From Elusimicrobiota bacterium (GTDB taxonomy: Bacteria; Elusimicrobiota; Elusimicrobia; 2-01-FULL-59-12; JACPXA01), in NCBI GenBank assembly GCA_016196785.1, contig JACPXA010000049.1, positions 1 to 5,550 of the forward strand: a DNA stretch of 5,550 nt, read 5' to 3'. Below the pieces are notes generated by a model. That model had not been told where the DNA came from and did no database searches. It worked only from the letters and a program-made list of their open reading frames with translations. How positions within the stretch are numbered: the first letter of the stretch is position 1; each line of letters starts with the position of its first letter. Positions 5,306-5,550 of this stretch are shown here, in pieces. The position numbers and the translations under genes were made by a program.

Positions 5306-5550
5306 CCCCGTCCCTCCGACTGGAGGTCACGGAGCGGACGGAATGGGAGACCCTGCGCCTCCGCGACCGCCGAGCAGGTCACGGCGCCGTCCATGGTATT
5401 GATGCCGTTCGCCAACGCTGGGTCTGCCTTCGCTGCCTGGCTGACACCCAGGGTCGCGAGCCGTACCGCGTATGGGAGCGTGGCGTTACACATCGCCAAG
5501 GTGGAGGTGTACGCGTAGGCCCCCGGCATATTGGCCACGCAGTAATGCAG
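5302..5550 (-). CDS. ald: Alanine dehydrogenase, C-terminal part (runs off window)
   Basis: Alanine dehydrogenase interconverts L-alanine and pyruvate plus ammonia using NAD. Only the last 83 codons are visible, out of about 370 in the family. The fragment opens with LHYCVANMPGAYAYTSTLAM, matching the conserved NMPGA..TST segment. It continues with NATLPYAVRLA and DPALANGINTMDGAVTCSAVAEAQGLPF, the standard C-terminal region of this enzyme. It ends with a short, unconserved tail (LRDLQSEGRG). Its TGA overlaps the GTG start of ccdA. The frame is open to the window edge with no damage, so the gene is probably whole outside it. Confidence 0.93.
   Translation of the reverse strand: MHYCVANMPGAYAYTSTLAMCNATLPYAVRLATLGVSQAAKADPALANGINTMDGAVTCSAVAEAQGLPFRPLRDLQSEGRG
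5313..5317 (-). promoter_or_regulatory. Shine-Dalgarno of ccdA
   Basis: GGAGG on the minus strand lies 7 bases before the GTG at 5305, inside the last codons of ald. It supports the GTG as the ccdA start and shows coupled translation with ald. Confidence 0.7.

Noticed and set aside
1..5550. CRISPR array, tRNA/rRNA, transposase or toxin-antitoxin genes
   Set aside because: No regularly spaced direct repeats, RNA gene signatures or transposase motifs were seen by eye on either strand.

Overview
All recognisable genes in this window lie on the minus strand and form two blocks that meet at a 116-bp intergenic gap (2673-2788). The organism cannot be named. Moderately high GC, frequent GTG starts, 4-base stop/start overlaps, a CcdA-type thiol-redox membrane protein and an alanine dehydrogenase fit a free-living bacterium. 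A GC-rich palindromic repeat near the left edge is of a type seen in several environmental Gram-negative-like lineages, but this is weak evidence.

Right block (2789-5550), read right to left: the last 83 codons of alanine dehydrogenase (ald), then ccdA, an ABC-2-type exporter ATPase, and its membrane permease. Every junction overlaps: GTGA between ald and ccdA, GTGA between ccdA and the ATPase (with the start chosen here), and 29 nt between ATPase and permease. It therefore reads as one translationally coupled operon. Only one permease is present, although related systems often have two.

Left block (1-2672): a type I restriction-modification locus, hsdM, then an ORF6N-domain gene, then hsdS (running off the left edge), joined by ATGA overlaps at 780-783 and 235-238. 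The hsdS start is short and easily missed, but its N-terminus is clear once translated. HsdM carries an N-terminal XRE-type helix-turn-helix that most HsdM proteins lack. The gene has a plausible sigma-70-type promoter with a perfect palindrome in its spacer. That promoter would start transcription almost at the ATG, a leaderless, autoregulated layout like that of restriction-modification controller proteins.

Three things stand out in the left block. First, an in-frame amber codon (1773-1775) cuts hsdM just upstream of the AdoMet-binding motif, in an otherwise intact reading frame. Second, a perfect 13-bp-arm palindrome (545-571) sits inside the ORF6N coding region and encodes a motif I recall as conserved in that family. 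Third, a GC-rich REP-like inverted repeat (162-196) is read in frame as a linker near the start of HsdS. The system type is known. The split or recoded methyltransferase and the embedded DNA elements are the parts that may be new.
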